A stretch of 64,000 nucleotides of DNA from assembly GCA_010015745.1 (NCBI GenBank), contig ML978173.1, forward strand, positions 310,001-374,000, written 5' to 3'. Origin of the DNA: Setomelanomma holmii. Lineage: Eukaryota; Ascomycota; Dothideomycetes; Pleosporales; Phaeosphaeriaceae. The position numbers and the translations under genes were made by a program. This document shows, in pieces, positions 11,013 to 21,032 of this stretch (the first letter of the stretch is position 1; every line of letters begins with the position of its first letter). The notes under the pieces are model-generated. The model worked only from the letters and a program-made list of their open reading frames with translations, was not told the DNA's origin and searched no databases.

Positions 11013-12344
11013 GGTGTGGTACGGGAGCTCCGGGATGGAGCGTTCGGGCGGGGAACTTGGGACCCAGAGAGGTCAAAAGACGGGGCAGAAGACGATTTGT
11101 CGAGCTTCACGGTGACAGGCTCGGCATCTGGGGACAGAGCCTCTATGAGTTCCGGCGTGGAAGCAGCGAGCCGAGAGCTGACCTGGCGGTTGGGTGAGCG
11201 GTTTTCAATAGCGGTACCGTCTCCGTTCTAGAAAGGCGGGGAGGTGGCCCGTGAACGCGACGGGGTGAGCCGATCAACGAGACGTGGAGTTGCCGTGTGA
11301 ACTCCAGAAATCACATCAAGAGTAAGGGTCGATGATCACAGAGATGTAGTCAGCAAGAAAGCGTGTGTTTTCCTTGAAGAGGAACAACTGCAGTACACTT
11401 CATGCTGCAGCTCAAGTCGCTATATCCACATCCCATTCCGCTATCTTATCGTCGGCAAAGCGGCTCCCGCTAAGAAGGGAAGGCCCGACGAGCCACGTGC
11501 GCCCCTCCCACGATCACCAGCACCGTTTCCCTGGTCAAGCGACCGCTGAGACAAGTCGCGTGCACAGTCGACCAATCCCTCCTCTATACACTGCAAATGA
11601 TTGTGGTGCAGGAAACGAACTGTGCTGCGCTGATGTTCCGAGGCAAGTCTCCCAGCCGGTTCTCCACAGCGAGCTGCGCATATGCAGGGACTCTTCGCAT
11701 CAGCAATGCAGACATCCTTTTTGCGTCTAGCCAGCCGCTCCAACGAACGCTTGCGCAGTCCCACCAATCTGGACCGACGCCAGACCAAATCCCGCTGCAG
11801 AGGCTCAGCCTAGGGACACTTTCGCCTCCAACACACGGGAAATTCAATCTGTTTGGCTGCCAGCCGGCCCACTCGCTCTTTGCCTCCGGTTTGTGGAGAC
11901 TCTGCGCAGCTTTGGCCCGGGAGATGCAACGTTGAGCGGCGCTGGCAATGTGGTAGCTGTGCCGATCAACATCAGCATGCAGAGGCATTTTGGCAGGCCA
12001 TAGAAACTCATGTAGGAGCTTGAAGGGTCAGGCATGACCAAGCAGCGCGATAACGAGAAAGTATTGCGCCTTCAAGGTGACCACGCGGGGCAGCGCTGAA
12101 GGTCAGATGCCATCTGCGCATGAAACATGTTTTATGCCTTATCTTGGAGCTTGCCAGCTGCGCAGCTGGGACTCAGCAAGCTGGCTGGGTTCGCAGCACT
12201 AATCTCACTCCATCATAGCCCACATCATGTTCACGGCCACTTCGGCATGCGAGTTTCACCAGGGTTGAGCCCCAAAGTAACATGCCAAGCTTCAAGTATT
12301 CCACACCTCTGGACGTATTATCGCAATGTAATGCTTCAAAGCCG
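11013..12344. other. intergenic, no gene seen
   Basis: About 1.3 kb. Open frames on both strands (for example 11584-11988 minus) show no domain or conserved pattern. The left part is the F-box/LRR promoter and the right part the 3' flank of the DUF7053 gene. Confidence 0.45.
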
Positions 12345-12925
12345 TCAATCTCCAGACTCCCCTCCCTCCCTCCTCAAATGCTCCACAAATCTACTATGAC
12401 TTCCTTTCCAATTCTCCTCACACTTCGCCTTCACAGTCCCCGTTAGCAACCTATTAGCCTTAATCTCCACATCCTCCACAAGACTCCACTCTCTCTGCCC
12501 CGCCTCAGAACCTTTATCAGCATTTGCCAACCCCTCCGTCTTCAAACATCTCCACGTGGTCGTTTGCACCAGTCCAAGCGGCGCCTTCACGATCCATAGT
12601 ATCCCATCTTCCGTGTCCGTCATCTCCGCCACGAAGGTGACCGTCGAGTCCCATAGCCCCTTAGGCAGCGCGTGCATGTGGTCTGTGACTTTGTAGCGCT
12701 TTGCATTGGGCGTTGCTGCCTCGGTGGGTAGGGTCTCGTAGAGCGCGAATTCGGGATCGAGCTTGATGAGCAGATCGTGGTTGTGTAGGAGCTCTAGTGC
12801 ACGCGAGAAGGTCGTGCCTGGCGGGAGCTGGGTGACGTGATGGAGAGTTGCGGTTGAGTTGAAAGCTGGAGATGGTCAGTATAATCATAGGTAGTTACAC
12901 GTTTGTTGCTGGACGTACAGAACAT
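12345..12925 (-). CDS. DUF7053 family protein
   Basis: A conserved fungal protein of unknown biochemical function. It has two exons: a 7-nt coding first exon (12925-12919, ATG TTC T) and 12865-12345, split by a 53-nt intron with GTACGT donor and CTCCAG acceptor. Joined, the protein starts MFSFNSTATLHHVTQLPPG and is about 175 residues. It continues FSRALELLHNHDLLIKLDP and later DHMHALPKGLWDSTVTF. The very short first exon before a FNSTA-like motif is why I prefer this start over any internal Met. The C-terminus is polar (KGSHSRFVEHLRRE). No signal peptide or membrane segment is seen. Confidence 0.8.
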
Positions 12926-13556
12926 GTCTACCAGTATCGTTGTGCGTCTCCTGCCGTTCGAGCTGGCTTCAGTGCCGCGAAATGGTCTCTAAAAAGCTTA
13001 CGGAGAGGCGTTAGGTGGTATTGGGATCGAAAACGGGCGATTGAAAGCTCGAGATTGGCCTAAGTGTGTGCAGACAATCTCAATGAAGATGTGTTGTGTC
13101 TACATGTGCGTCGATGACGGAGAGGTATTCATCCGGACGGCTTCGGTTTCAAATGACCAAGCGACACTCCTTCATACGTCCAAGTTCCATGCCATCAGTT
13201 TTGATGCTACAGTAACATGAAGTAGTAAGAGACGAAACCCTTCTGACTATGTTCATTGCGGACACCGTGGACTGCGATGCGATTGTGACAACGGTACTTC
13301 GGAGCCATGTCGGTGACGCGAGTTCCAACCTCCGATGGTTCGCGAGCAATTGAATGCATGGTGCGGCGATGCTCATGTCCGCGCCTGTCTGATTGGTCCA
13401 CGGATAGCGTAGCGCGCTTTGTTCCTCACGATGGCATGTGGAAGCTGCGGAGCTAAACGGCAGTACTCAGGCCACCGGTCTTCATATAAGCCCCGCAGGC
13501 ACTGTACAGCTTCGGGATACTTCACTGTTATCTGTTGAACTTCAATTACAATCACA
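12926..13556. other. divergent intergenic promoter region
   Basis: This lies between the minus-strand DUF7053 gene and the plus-strand DUF1772 gene, so it probably holds both promoters. The only clear motif is a TATA-like element at 13483-13490. Confidence 0.45.
13483..13490 (+). promoter_or_regulatory. TATA-like box of the DUF1772 gene
   Basis: CATATAAG lies 67 bases before the ATG at 13557, a normal distance for a fungal TATA element. Confidence 0.45.
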
Positions 13557-14290
13557 ATGGCTTCTCAAGGCTACTTCTTCAACCAGCGAACTCCGACTGG
13601 GCTCTTGATTGCACAGACTATTGGCATTACTGCAAGCGCCTACTTGCTTGGTGAGTACCTTTACTAGAGACGAACTCTGAACCTGTCTCTCAGAGTTCTA
13701 AATCAGAACTCAGCTAACGATGTATTCTACAGGTCAAAATGCTAGTCTTTCCTTCATCTCCGTCCCAGCCGTAATGCAAGCTCCAGCCCCACTTGCCGCA
13801 AAGCAATGGTTCACCGTGCTCAACCTCGGAGGTACCTTTGGTATCCCACTTGCAATCGGTAGTGGCCTTGCTACGGCATACGTTGCGTCTCAGCGTACGA
13901 GAATCTCTTTCCCTCACTCGACATGAGATTCCAAGCTGACTGCCCGCAGAGGACGCTAGCTCCACCGCCTTCAAGCTCAATCTCGCTGCCACCATCTTCC
14001 TCCCCAGCATCGTCCCTTTCACCCTCGTCTTCATTCGCCCCGTCAACAACAAGCTTATCGAGAAGATGAAGTCGATGTCATCGGCGTCGCTCGAGGATAA
14101 GGCGATCGAGGCAAACGTCGCCGAGGGCGAGACTACACATGCGCTGATTGACAAATGGGCTACACTCAATCTTGCTAGGGCGGGCCTGATCGCGATCGGT
14201 GCTATCTGTGCTGCTCTAGCTGCAGTCGATAAGCGGGAGATTGTTGGGTTCCAAGAAATTGGGCTTGCGAGTGGTGCGAACAGGATGTGA
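13557..14290 (+). CDS. DUF1772 (anthrone oxygenase-like) membrane protein
   Basis: A small membrane protein of the DUF1772 family. Some fungal members are anthrone oxygenases in polyketide pathways, but no polyketide synthase lies nearby, so a specific reaction cannot be assigned. Three exons (13557-13650, 13733-13894, 13950-14290) give 198 residues. Donors are GTGAGT and GTACGA; acceptors are TACAG and CGCAG. Hydrophobic helices are visible at TGLLIAQTIGITASAYLLG, GIPLAIGSGLATAYVA, FLPSIVPFTLVFIRPVNN and ARAGLIAIGAICAALAAV. The segment FIRPVNNKL followed by a Trp-Leu helix (KWATLNLARAG) is the typical family signature. The ATG was chosen because it opens exon 1 close behind a TATA element. 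Confidence 0.85.
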
Positions 14291-14787
14291 GGTCGTTAGG
14301 CACAAGACTTGACATGGTGAGCACAATGATGTGCTTGGGCATTGCTAGCAGTTGCGACGTTGCAGCGGTAATTCTTCGCCATCATTCTTACTGGTTGGCC
14401 TTCTCACAACAACTGATGCCGCAGCCTTTCATTGATTCAAATGACGCGGGTAGCTGGTTACACAGTATGGAGAGCTAGAATCCCACACGTTGGTTGCGCC
14501 TGCCTCTGCTTGTACGCATACCGGTAAGCCACTAGGTGGTCAGTGCATCCACGTCGATCATCGACACCAAACACGAGCTCTATGGCAACGCCATTGAGGT
14601 AAGGGCCGCAAAACAAATTCACTTCACACTCTCCCGTTTCGCGTGGTCTATCCTCAGCTCATTTCTTTGCACGCGATCTTTCCATCTCCTATTTTCCAAC
14701 TTCGCCAATCGCACCTGCATCTTCAGCTTCTGATCCCTGAGCGGCAATCGATTAGACCAGCAGCGCCATCGACTTTGCCCACATGTC
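14291..14787. other. intergenic
   Basis: The 3' flank of the DUF1772 gene and 5' flank of the next gene. No coding frame or clear motif is seen. Confidence 0.4.
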
Positions 14788-16476
14788 ATGCCTCTAGATT
14801 CGTGCGCGAATCTTCATCGCTGGACGAAAGAACAGAAGGAGCGGCAGAAGAGAGGTTCACTGCCAACACCACCTGATATGCATGACCTTATTGGTTTCCA
14901 AGACATCGAGGCTGAGCATCCTAAAGTGTACATCAGAAAGCTCTGGCTGGTGGCAGAGCACTATCGCACGCTCAAGCCAATCTTTCTCGACAACAATGCA
15001 AGCGCTCTGCAAAAGCGCGTCACCCAAGTCGTTAACAGACTCGCCAAAGACGACGAGAAGCGATATGAAGAGCTCGGCAAAGAACAGTTATTCGAAGATG
15101 ACGCCAATCAGATATTGATCAACGAAGGGCTTGGTCATCGGATCTGGGGCCAGACCATGATGCACCCGATCTGTTGAACAACAAACACGAAGAGCGCAAA
15201 CCGAGGTGGAGCACCACGACCGAAACTGGCGGCTTCGAGGAGCATGACCAGAAGATGTATGACTTTGCCCCTTGTTAAAACTGCAACTGCTGACGCGTCC
15301 AGGATCATATTGAATCTCCGCTACTGGATGGCTGCACGCCTGCAAGCAGCTATCAACAGCACAGGTACGGCAATACCAAGCAAATCTACATCAACCAAGA
15401 AGAAAACATGGGCAGATGATCATCAAGACTGCTCTCGCAATCCTGAAAAATCATCGTACTCCAGCAAGGGTCGACGTACGACAGAGGAGGTGCGAGACCA
15501 CAGAAGCCTGCGCAGCGACAGTCCAAGCCATCAATTACACCGAGAAGATCGAGAAACGCCACAGACATTCAATTCACCATCGTCACCATTACCATCAGCG
15601 TCACCGTCAAAGCTCAAGCGTCGTGCCAGCGGTCCCGTCCCTCGAAAGCAAGTGCCAAAGCCATATGCAGACGCAGGCAAGGGTAGTCACTATGGGACGA
15701 CACACAATGCTAGCAATTTACACGACTCGGGCAAGGATCCTGTATCGAACGGCATGGAATACGGAGCAGCGCCTGTTTCTCGTTCCGACCAGCACGAGGT
15801 ACTCACCCGGCCCACTGTTGTCATCAACGGCAGCGCTACATCCTCGCAACCCACTCAAATGTCAAACACGAAGCCAATGGCTCAAGTTTACCCAACCCAC
15901 CGTCGATCAGCAGCAATAGTGGCAGCAATATTTCTCCACAAGACCTTCGACAAGTGCTGCAGAACGAGAAGCAAAACCTCTACAAGCTTCTCACCAGCAT
16001 CATCGGCAATCACATGCCCTACTCAAAGATTGGAGATGACCTCCATCCAAGAGTTCTAGCACTCTATGAGCAGTCCAAATACCATGATCCAAAAGACGAG
16101 CTGAACGAAGACTTCGAAGAATGCGGCCGAGCCATGGATTGCTGGCTCAAGCTTATTGGAACATCTCAATCACAGCGCTATGCCCAGCCGCTATACTGGC
16201 ACAGCACACATCGAGTGGAATCATGGGCGCAGTACGTTCAACGACGTCGAACGGCGCCTTCGTGCACGTCGCGACATCAAAGTTCTCAAAGAGTGGAAGG
16301 ATGCGAAACGCAAAGGCGGAGATGGCTACGATGATGTTCGAAGACTGTCAGAAGATTTGACGCTGCTATTCAACACTCTGATTGCCCCAGAGCCGTTCGA
16401 CTTTGTGGGTGTTTGGCAGGATCTGAAGAAATACAACCACGCCTTGTTGAGCTGGTATGGAGAGCAGGAGCCATAA
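14788..16476 (+). pseudogene. frameshifted gene of unknown function
   Basis: I do not recognise the family. Protein-like blocks run in order on the plus strand but in changing frames. The first covers 14788 to about 15130 (HDLIGFQDIEAEHPKVYIRK, EHYRTLKPIFLDNNA). The next is acidic (DAPDLLNNKHEERKPRW) and ends at a plausible intron (GTATGA donor, TGCTGAC branch, TCCAG at about 15301). A Ser/Pro/Lys-rich low-complexity middle follows. Then come NEKQNLYKLLTSIIGNHM and DELNEDFEECGRAMDCW, and last FNDVERRLRARRD and DFVGVWQDLKKYNHALLSW to a TAA at 16474. About three transitions (near 15130, 15885 and 16190) have no splice sites and need indels. It looks like a conserved structured protein with helical ends, now broken. 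Confidence 0.55.
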
Positions 16477-16726
16477 GATACCCATGGGATGCAGTTCTTG
16501 ATATCCGTACAATATTTGGCGCTTAGACCTCGAGCAATCAGCGGACAGAGTCTTCAGCTGTATTCATCATGAATTGGAGTATCACCGGGCCTCGCGACTG
16601 TTCGGAAGCGATTCAGACTGAGAACTTTCCCAAGCATTCTTTCGGGGTCAGAACTGCCTATGAGGACTAGGTCAAATACTACTCAGCCTCACTAGCTAGC
16701 AGCTGCTATTAGTGACAAAGAGCTTG

Positions 16727-16745
16727 GGGTGGCCAACGGCCACCC
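16727..16745. repeat. short perfect inverted repeat
   Basis: GGGTGGCC and GGCCACCC are separated by AAC. It is an isolated small hairpin in non-coding DNA with no assigned role. Confidence 0.5.
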
Positions 16746-17351
16746 ATCCCCCGATATTTTCAGGAGAGTTGGTCGAAGGTAAACAGATCCTGTGGACTTA
16801 TCGGAACCGATGTGAGTTCAAATTGACCTAACAAAAGAAGTGCTGACTTGCCTCCGAGTAAGACCGCTGTCTACTACCACCATCAGGAGATAGCCGACAT
16901 AGCGGGAGCTCCAATTACGCGTTCTTCCGTGGCACCATTTCGATGTGCATTGCCGATTTTTGAAGTGGCAATCAAGCATTTACATGTACAGGGAATAGGC
17001 AGATCATCCAACAAACCATGAAGGTGAACAGTCCTCATGGTAGCATCGGTTGTGAGGCGCGCGGATGGGATTGTTCTAAGTGGAGCGGAGACACGGTGAG
17101 TGTCCGCTGCTAACCACTTCGAGGCGTCGTGCTGCTGCACCTTCATGCACTTCTCGAAGCTGGTATGCTCCACGCCTCACCGCGAAACCAACAGCAGTCT
17201 AGCTGCTCGCTTTTTGGTTCTTCCCAACAAAGCATTCCGGGGAAAATGACGACTGATCATCGAAGGGAATGCCCACGTGCAGCCGCACCCCGCATTTTAG
17301 CTACCCCTCCCTGACTTCATCGCGCTGGGCTGACCGGGAGACGGACGCGCC

Positions 17352-17359
17352 TGTATAAA
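17352..17359 (+). promoter_or_regulatory. TATA box of the hydrolase gene
   Basis: TGTATAAA lies about 150 bases before the ATG at 17506. Transcription would normally begin a few tens of bases downstream, close to the two upstream ATGs at 17361 and 17382. Confidence 0.5.
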
Positions 17360-17360
17360 C

Positions 17361-17513
17361 ATGAGCACCCAGGTGCCGACGATGGCTCGCTCAACAGTAC
17401 ATCGTCCTCCTACACGCGAACTCTTGTTGGCGTGCTGTTTCGAACCTCTGTTCTTCGCGAATATAGGTCATACGACCACAAAGCAATTGCGTATCGAACC
17501 ACACTATGGCTGA
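17361..17513 (+). other. upstream ORF overlapping the hydrolase start
   Basis: A 50-codon frame opens at 17361, with an in-frame second ATG at 17382. Its TGA lies inside the sequence ATGGCTGA, so it overlaps the main start codon by eight bases in another frame. If the mRNA includes either ATG it would reduce or gate translation of the hydrolase; the transcript start is unknown. Confidence 0.35.
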
Positions 17514-18995
17514 CTGGTCCGATCTCCCAGCGGCGCTAAAAGGAAACCAGTCCAAATTCAATGAGCTCCTGCAGTCCGATGCTCAGTTGAAGGCCTTTAC
17601 GACCTCCGATGCCATTGACAAGGCGGCAACATTCGGCATCAAGTCCAGCGGCTCAGATAATACGCTTCTGATCACTGTCACCAATGGCAGTGCAAAAGCA
17701 AGCTCCGGAACCGCCAAAGATGCTCTCTTCACGCTCTCTGCTCTCCCGGAACAATGGGAACAGCATTTCCAGACCGTCCCCAAGATGCCATATCAGAGCT
17801 ACTGGGGCATGTTCGGCATGAACATCAAGCAAAAGGGCATTGAAGTCCAGGGAGACCAGTCAGCATTCGCGCATTGGACTCATGTCTGGCGACGCGTGCT
17901 CGAGATCGCACACGATGCGCAGTGCGGCCCAATGCCTGAAGACGAGCAGAAGGAGCCTGAATTTGACTACCTCACCGGCAAGTATGTCTACTTGGAGGCT
18001 CCAGTCTGGGGCCGCAGTAAGATCTTCTACGAGTCCTCTGGCGATGGCAAGCAAGCTATTGTCTTCCTACATACGGCTGGTAGCGACAGCAGACAGTATC
18101 ATGGCGTCATGAACGATGCGAGGATGCGCAAGAAGTGCACCATGTACGCCTTTGATCTTCCAGGTCATGGGCGCAGTTTCCCATCCAGGAGCTACTTCCC
18201 GGGCGCGCACACCAACACCGAGGATAGCTACGTTGGCATTATCGCAGCATTCGTCAAAACACTTGGTCTAAGGCGGCCCATTATTTGCGGAGCAAGCATG
18301 GCTGGCCAAGTTTGCTTGGCCGTTGCCATTCGCCACAAGGAAGTTGGAGCGGCTGGCACGATTCCTCTGCAAGGGTGAGCCTCTTTAAATATATTCGGGA
18401 GATGAGGGCTGACTTGTGCAGATCCGAGTACCTCAACATGGAGCGGCAATGGTATGACCGCTCGCCATACGTCAACCAGTCTCTATTCAACCCCGAGTGG
18501 ATCTACGGCGTAAGTGACACATGCCTAGAATCGAGTCCGAAGTTCTGACATCGCCTAGATGATGGCACCAACTGCTCCTCTTGCCAACAAGCAGCTTATC
18601 TGGCATCTCTACAGTGCGCAAGCCTACGGCGTACGTCCATCATTCTCCCCTGTCACCAATTTACCCTGACAATTATGTAGATCTTCCACGGCGACCTCGA
18701 CTTCTACTTCGGTGGCTGGGACGGCCGCACGCGCATTGCCTCCATCGACACACAAAGCTGTCCGGTGTACATGCTGACGGGCGAATACGATTGGTCCAAC
18801 ACGCCTGAGATGAGTCAAAAGACGGCAGACAAAATTCCAGGCGCTATGCACAAGGCGATGCCGGACTTGGGGCATTTCCCTGCCACGGAGAATCCTGCGA
18901 AGTTTGTGCCGCATTTGATCGAGGCGATTGATCATATTCAGAGGGTCAGGAGTGAGAGTTTGAGCACGATGAGGTTGGGTGATGGCACGGACTGA
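17506..18995 (+). CDS. alpha/beta hydrolase with N-terminal SCP2-like domain
   Basis: A putative serine hydrolase; the substrate is not deducible. Four exons (17506-18374, 18422-18509, 18559-18630, 18681-18995) give 447 residues, all with GT donors and AG acceptors. Residues 1 to about 130 resemble a sterol-carrier (SCP2)-like fold (TLLITVTNGSAKASSG, QSYWGMFGMNIKQKGIEVQG). The hydrolase domain follows: AIVFLHTAGSDSRQYHG with the oxyanion region, YAFDLPGHGRS, the nucleophile elbow CGASMAG, an acid in LTGEYDWSN and the His in LGHFPATENP. The catalytic triad looks complete. There is no signal peptide, so it is probably cytosolic or peroxisomal; the end is not a clear PTS1. An upstream frame overlaps the start. 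Confidence 0.87.
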
Positions 18996-19600
18996 GGGGT
19001 GGAATCAGATTCTGATTATGTAGTTGAGACGACGTAGTACCATAACGAAGCCTACATGCAGTTCTACCTTTCTTCATCATGCTTAATGATTTACATTCGC
19101 TAGAACACAGGGTTCAAAGACACGTGTGTAACTCCAGGTTTTTATCTCTGAACATCGTCTTCTACAAGATCCCCTGTAAAGAGCCAGGCCTCTGCATGAA
19201 AGAGAGACGTGTCTGTCGCTTCGGAGACATTGGAACTGAGAGCGCATGACTTATTAGAAGAGTCTCATGGAGAAGAGATGGGTGTTGAGAACAAGTTCCA
19301 AGTTGCCGAGGCGACTGACGTCACGTGGCTTTGGAATCGCAACTACGTCAGCCTCGCATGTGGACCCCTAACTTAGTCACAAGCTCTCCTTCTCGACATT
19401 CGAGACACCACTCAGCGCATTTGAGCATAATAGGCCTAACTTGGCTGCCTGACACTAGCCTCACGCGCCCGTGCCTTTTGCCCAGCTCACCGTTCGAGCT
19501 CGCGTCACACGCGTCCAAGCCAGGCACCAGAACGGACAACACTGCTGCCCGCACCCACAACAACCCTAGACCTCACACCCTCCCAATTCTCACAGCAGCC
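18996..19600. other. intergenic
   Basis: The 3' flank of the hydrolase and promoter of the Vam7 gene. The frame of Vam7 is open upstream to 19325, but the conserved protein begins at 19601, so that stretch is treated as 5' leader. Confidence 0.45.
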
Positions 19601-20728
19601 ATGGCACCACTCAAGATCAGCATACCCTCGGCGCACGAAAAGACACCGGAGCACGGCAAAGCATACACAGAATACACAATCAAAATCGAACATGCCTTCC
19701 CACGTGCTGCATCGAGCGTATCGAAACGCTACTCCGACTTCTCCGCACTCGACTCGGCACTTCGCTCACAAGCAGGGTCCGCACCACCCGTCGCTCTACC
19801 CGCGAAGTCTTGGGGCATTGGCGGCTTGCTGGGGCTCGGCAGCGGCACGGCAACGCCTGAAGCGATTGAGAAGCGAAGAGCCGGGCTAGAAGCATACTTG
19901 CGCGGAATAGAAACCGCAGAAGACGGGCGATGGCGCATCGCAAAGGCATATCGCGACTTTCTAGAACTAGACGACAAAGAGGGCAAAAGACCAGCAAACT
20001 TCCCCGGCTCGCAATTCGGCAAGGACCGCGTGCGCGATAGTTCAGACTGGCTAGATAAACACGCCGACCTCAAGGGGAGTCTGCAAGATGCCCGCCGCTG
20101 GCTCACAACCCGCGAACAAGCCACAAACGCAACATCCCAACACGAAGCTGCCGCCAATGCGAAAAAGAGCCTCGTCCGCGCAGGCACATTGATCGCATCG
20201 CTAGAAGAAGGTCTCGGCCGTCTGAGCGGCTCATCCGCCGACTCGTGGTCCGGCGAGAAATTAGGCGAGGGAGAAGTCCGACGGCGGCGAGATATGATTT
20301 CCTCCCTGCGCAAGGAAAAAGACGGCCTGGAAAACGTGCTCAACAGCATGGCCGTGAAAGCCGCTATGTCCTCCTCCACAACTTCCTCCGCCGCCGTATC
20401 CGAATCGCAAAAAGCTTCTCTGTTGAACACATCCTCTTCTAGCAAGCCCTCGTCCCGCCGCGTCCTCGGCGGCGCACCCGTCGAAACCGAGCGAACACGG
20501 GAACTCGATAACGAAGGCGTCCTCCAACTGCAGCAGCAAATTATACAAGAACAAGATGAGGACTTGGTGGATTTGACGACGGTGGTGAGACGGATGAGAG
20601 AAATGGGCGTCGCGATCAATACGGAGATTGTGGAGCAGAATGCGCTTTTGGGACTGTTTGAGGAGGATGTGGAGCGCGTGGATGGGAAGATCAAAATTGC
20701 TAAAAAGAGGATTGCTAAGATACGGTAG
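19601..20728 (+). CDS. VAM7: Vam7-type vacuolar Qc-SNARE with PX domain
   Basis: A SNARE for homotypic vacuole fusion, recruited to PI3P by its PX domain instead of a membrane anchor. It is a single exon of 375 codons from MAPLKISIPSAHEKT. The PX domain spans about residues 3-120 (AYTEYTIKIEHAF, SVSKRYSDFSALDSAL, Pro-rich VALPAKSWG, RRAGLEAYLRGI, YRDFLELDD). A helical linker follows. The C-terminal SNARE motif (QQIIQEQDEDLVDLTTVVRR, then MGVAINTEIVEQNALLGLFE) has Gln at the expected zero layer. No transmembrane helix follows, as is normal for Vam7. The start was set at 19601 because residues encoded further upstream are not PX-like. Confidence 0.92.
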   Translation: MAPLKISIPSAHEKTPEHGKAYTEYTIKIEHAFPRAASSVSKRYSDFSALDSALRSQAGSAPPVALPAKSWGIGGLLGLGSGTATPEAIEKRRAGLEAYLRGIETAEDGRWRIAKAYRDFLELDDKEGKRPANFPGSQFGKDRVRDSSDWLDKHADLKGSLQDARRWLTTREQATNATSQHEAAANAKKSLVRAGTLIASLEEGLGRLSGSSADSWSGEKLGEGEVRRRRDMISSLRKEKDGLENVLNSMAVKAAMSSSTTSSAAVSESQKASLLNTSSSSKPSSRRVLGGAPVETERTRELDNEGVLQLQQQIIQEQDEDLVDLTTVVRRMREMGVAINTEIVEQNALLGLFEEDVERVDGKIKIAKKRIAKIR

Positions 20729-21032
20729 AGATACCACAACAGGTACGTGTGAGGAGCAAGGTAAGAAAGAGAGATGAAGTGGTTTGGCTGTGTATTGTGC
20801 ATTTTTAGAAGCGTGCATGGCGTTTGGATAGGAGTATACGATACCCTGACTTAATGCAGACTTTGATCGCAAGCCACGAGTAGTCCAAGAATGAGTGTTC
20901 GCGAAGTTGATGTGCATGCAATGTCTTTATTCATATCGTCGTAGCTGGCAATGTACCCCACAGCAGCACTATGTAGATTTGCCCCCTCTTATGTTGTCAG
21001 GCTCTTAACCTTCCCCGTCCACTCTCATCCAC
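20729..21032. other. convergent 3' spacer
   Basis: About 300 bases between the ends of two convergent genes. Nothing but 3' flank is seen. Confidence 0.4.

Larger units (their letters stand above)
16477..17505. other. intergenic; hairpin and promoter of the hydrolase gene
   Basis: No gene is seen apart from a short upstream frame. It contains an 8-bp stem with 3-base loop at 16727-16745 and a TATA element at 17352-17359. Confidence 0.45.

Noticed and set aside
19729..20802. 357-codon antisense frame over Vam7
   Set aside because: Shadow frame; Ser/Arg-rich with no motif, opposite a clear PX-SNARE protein.
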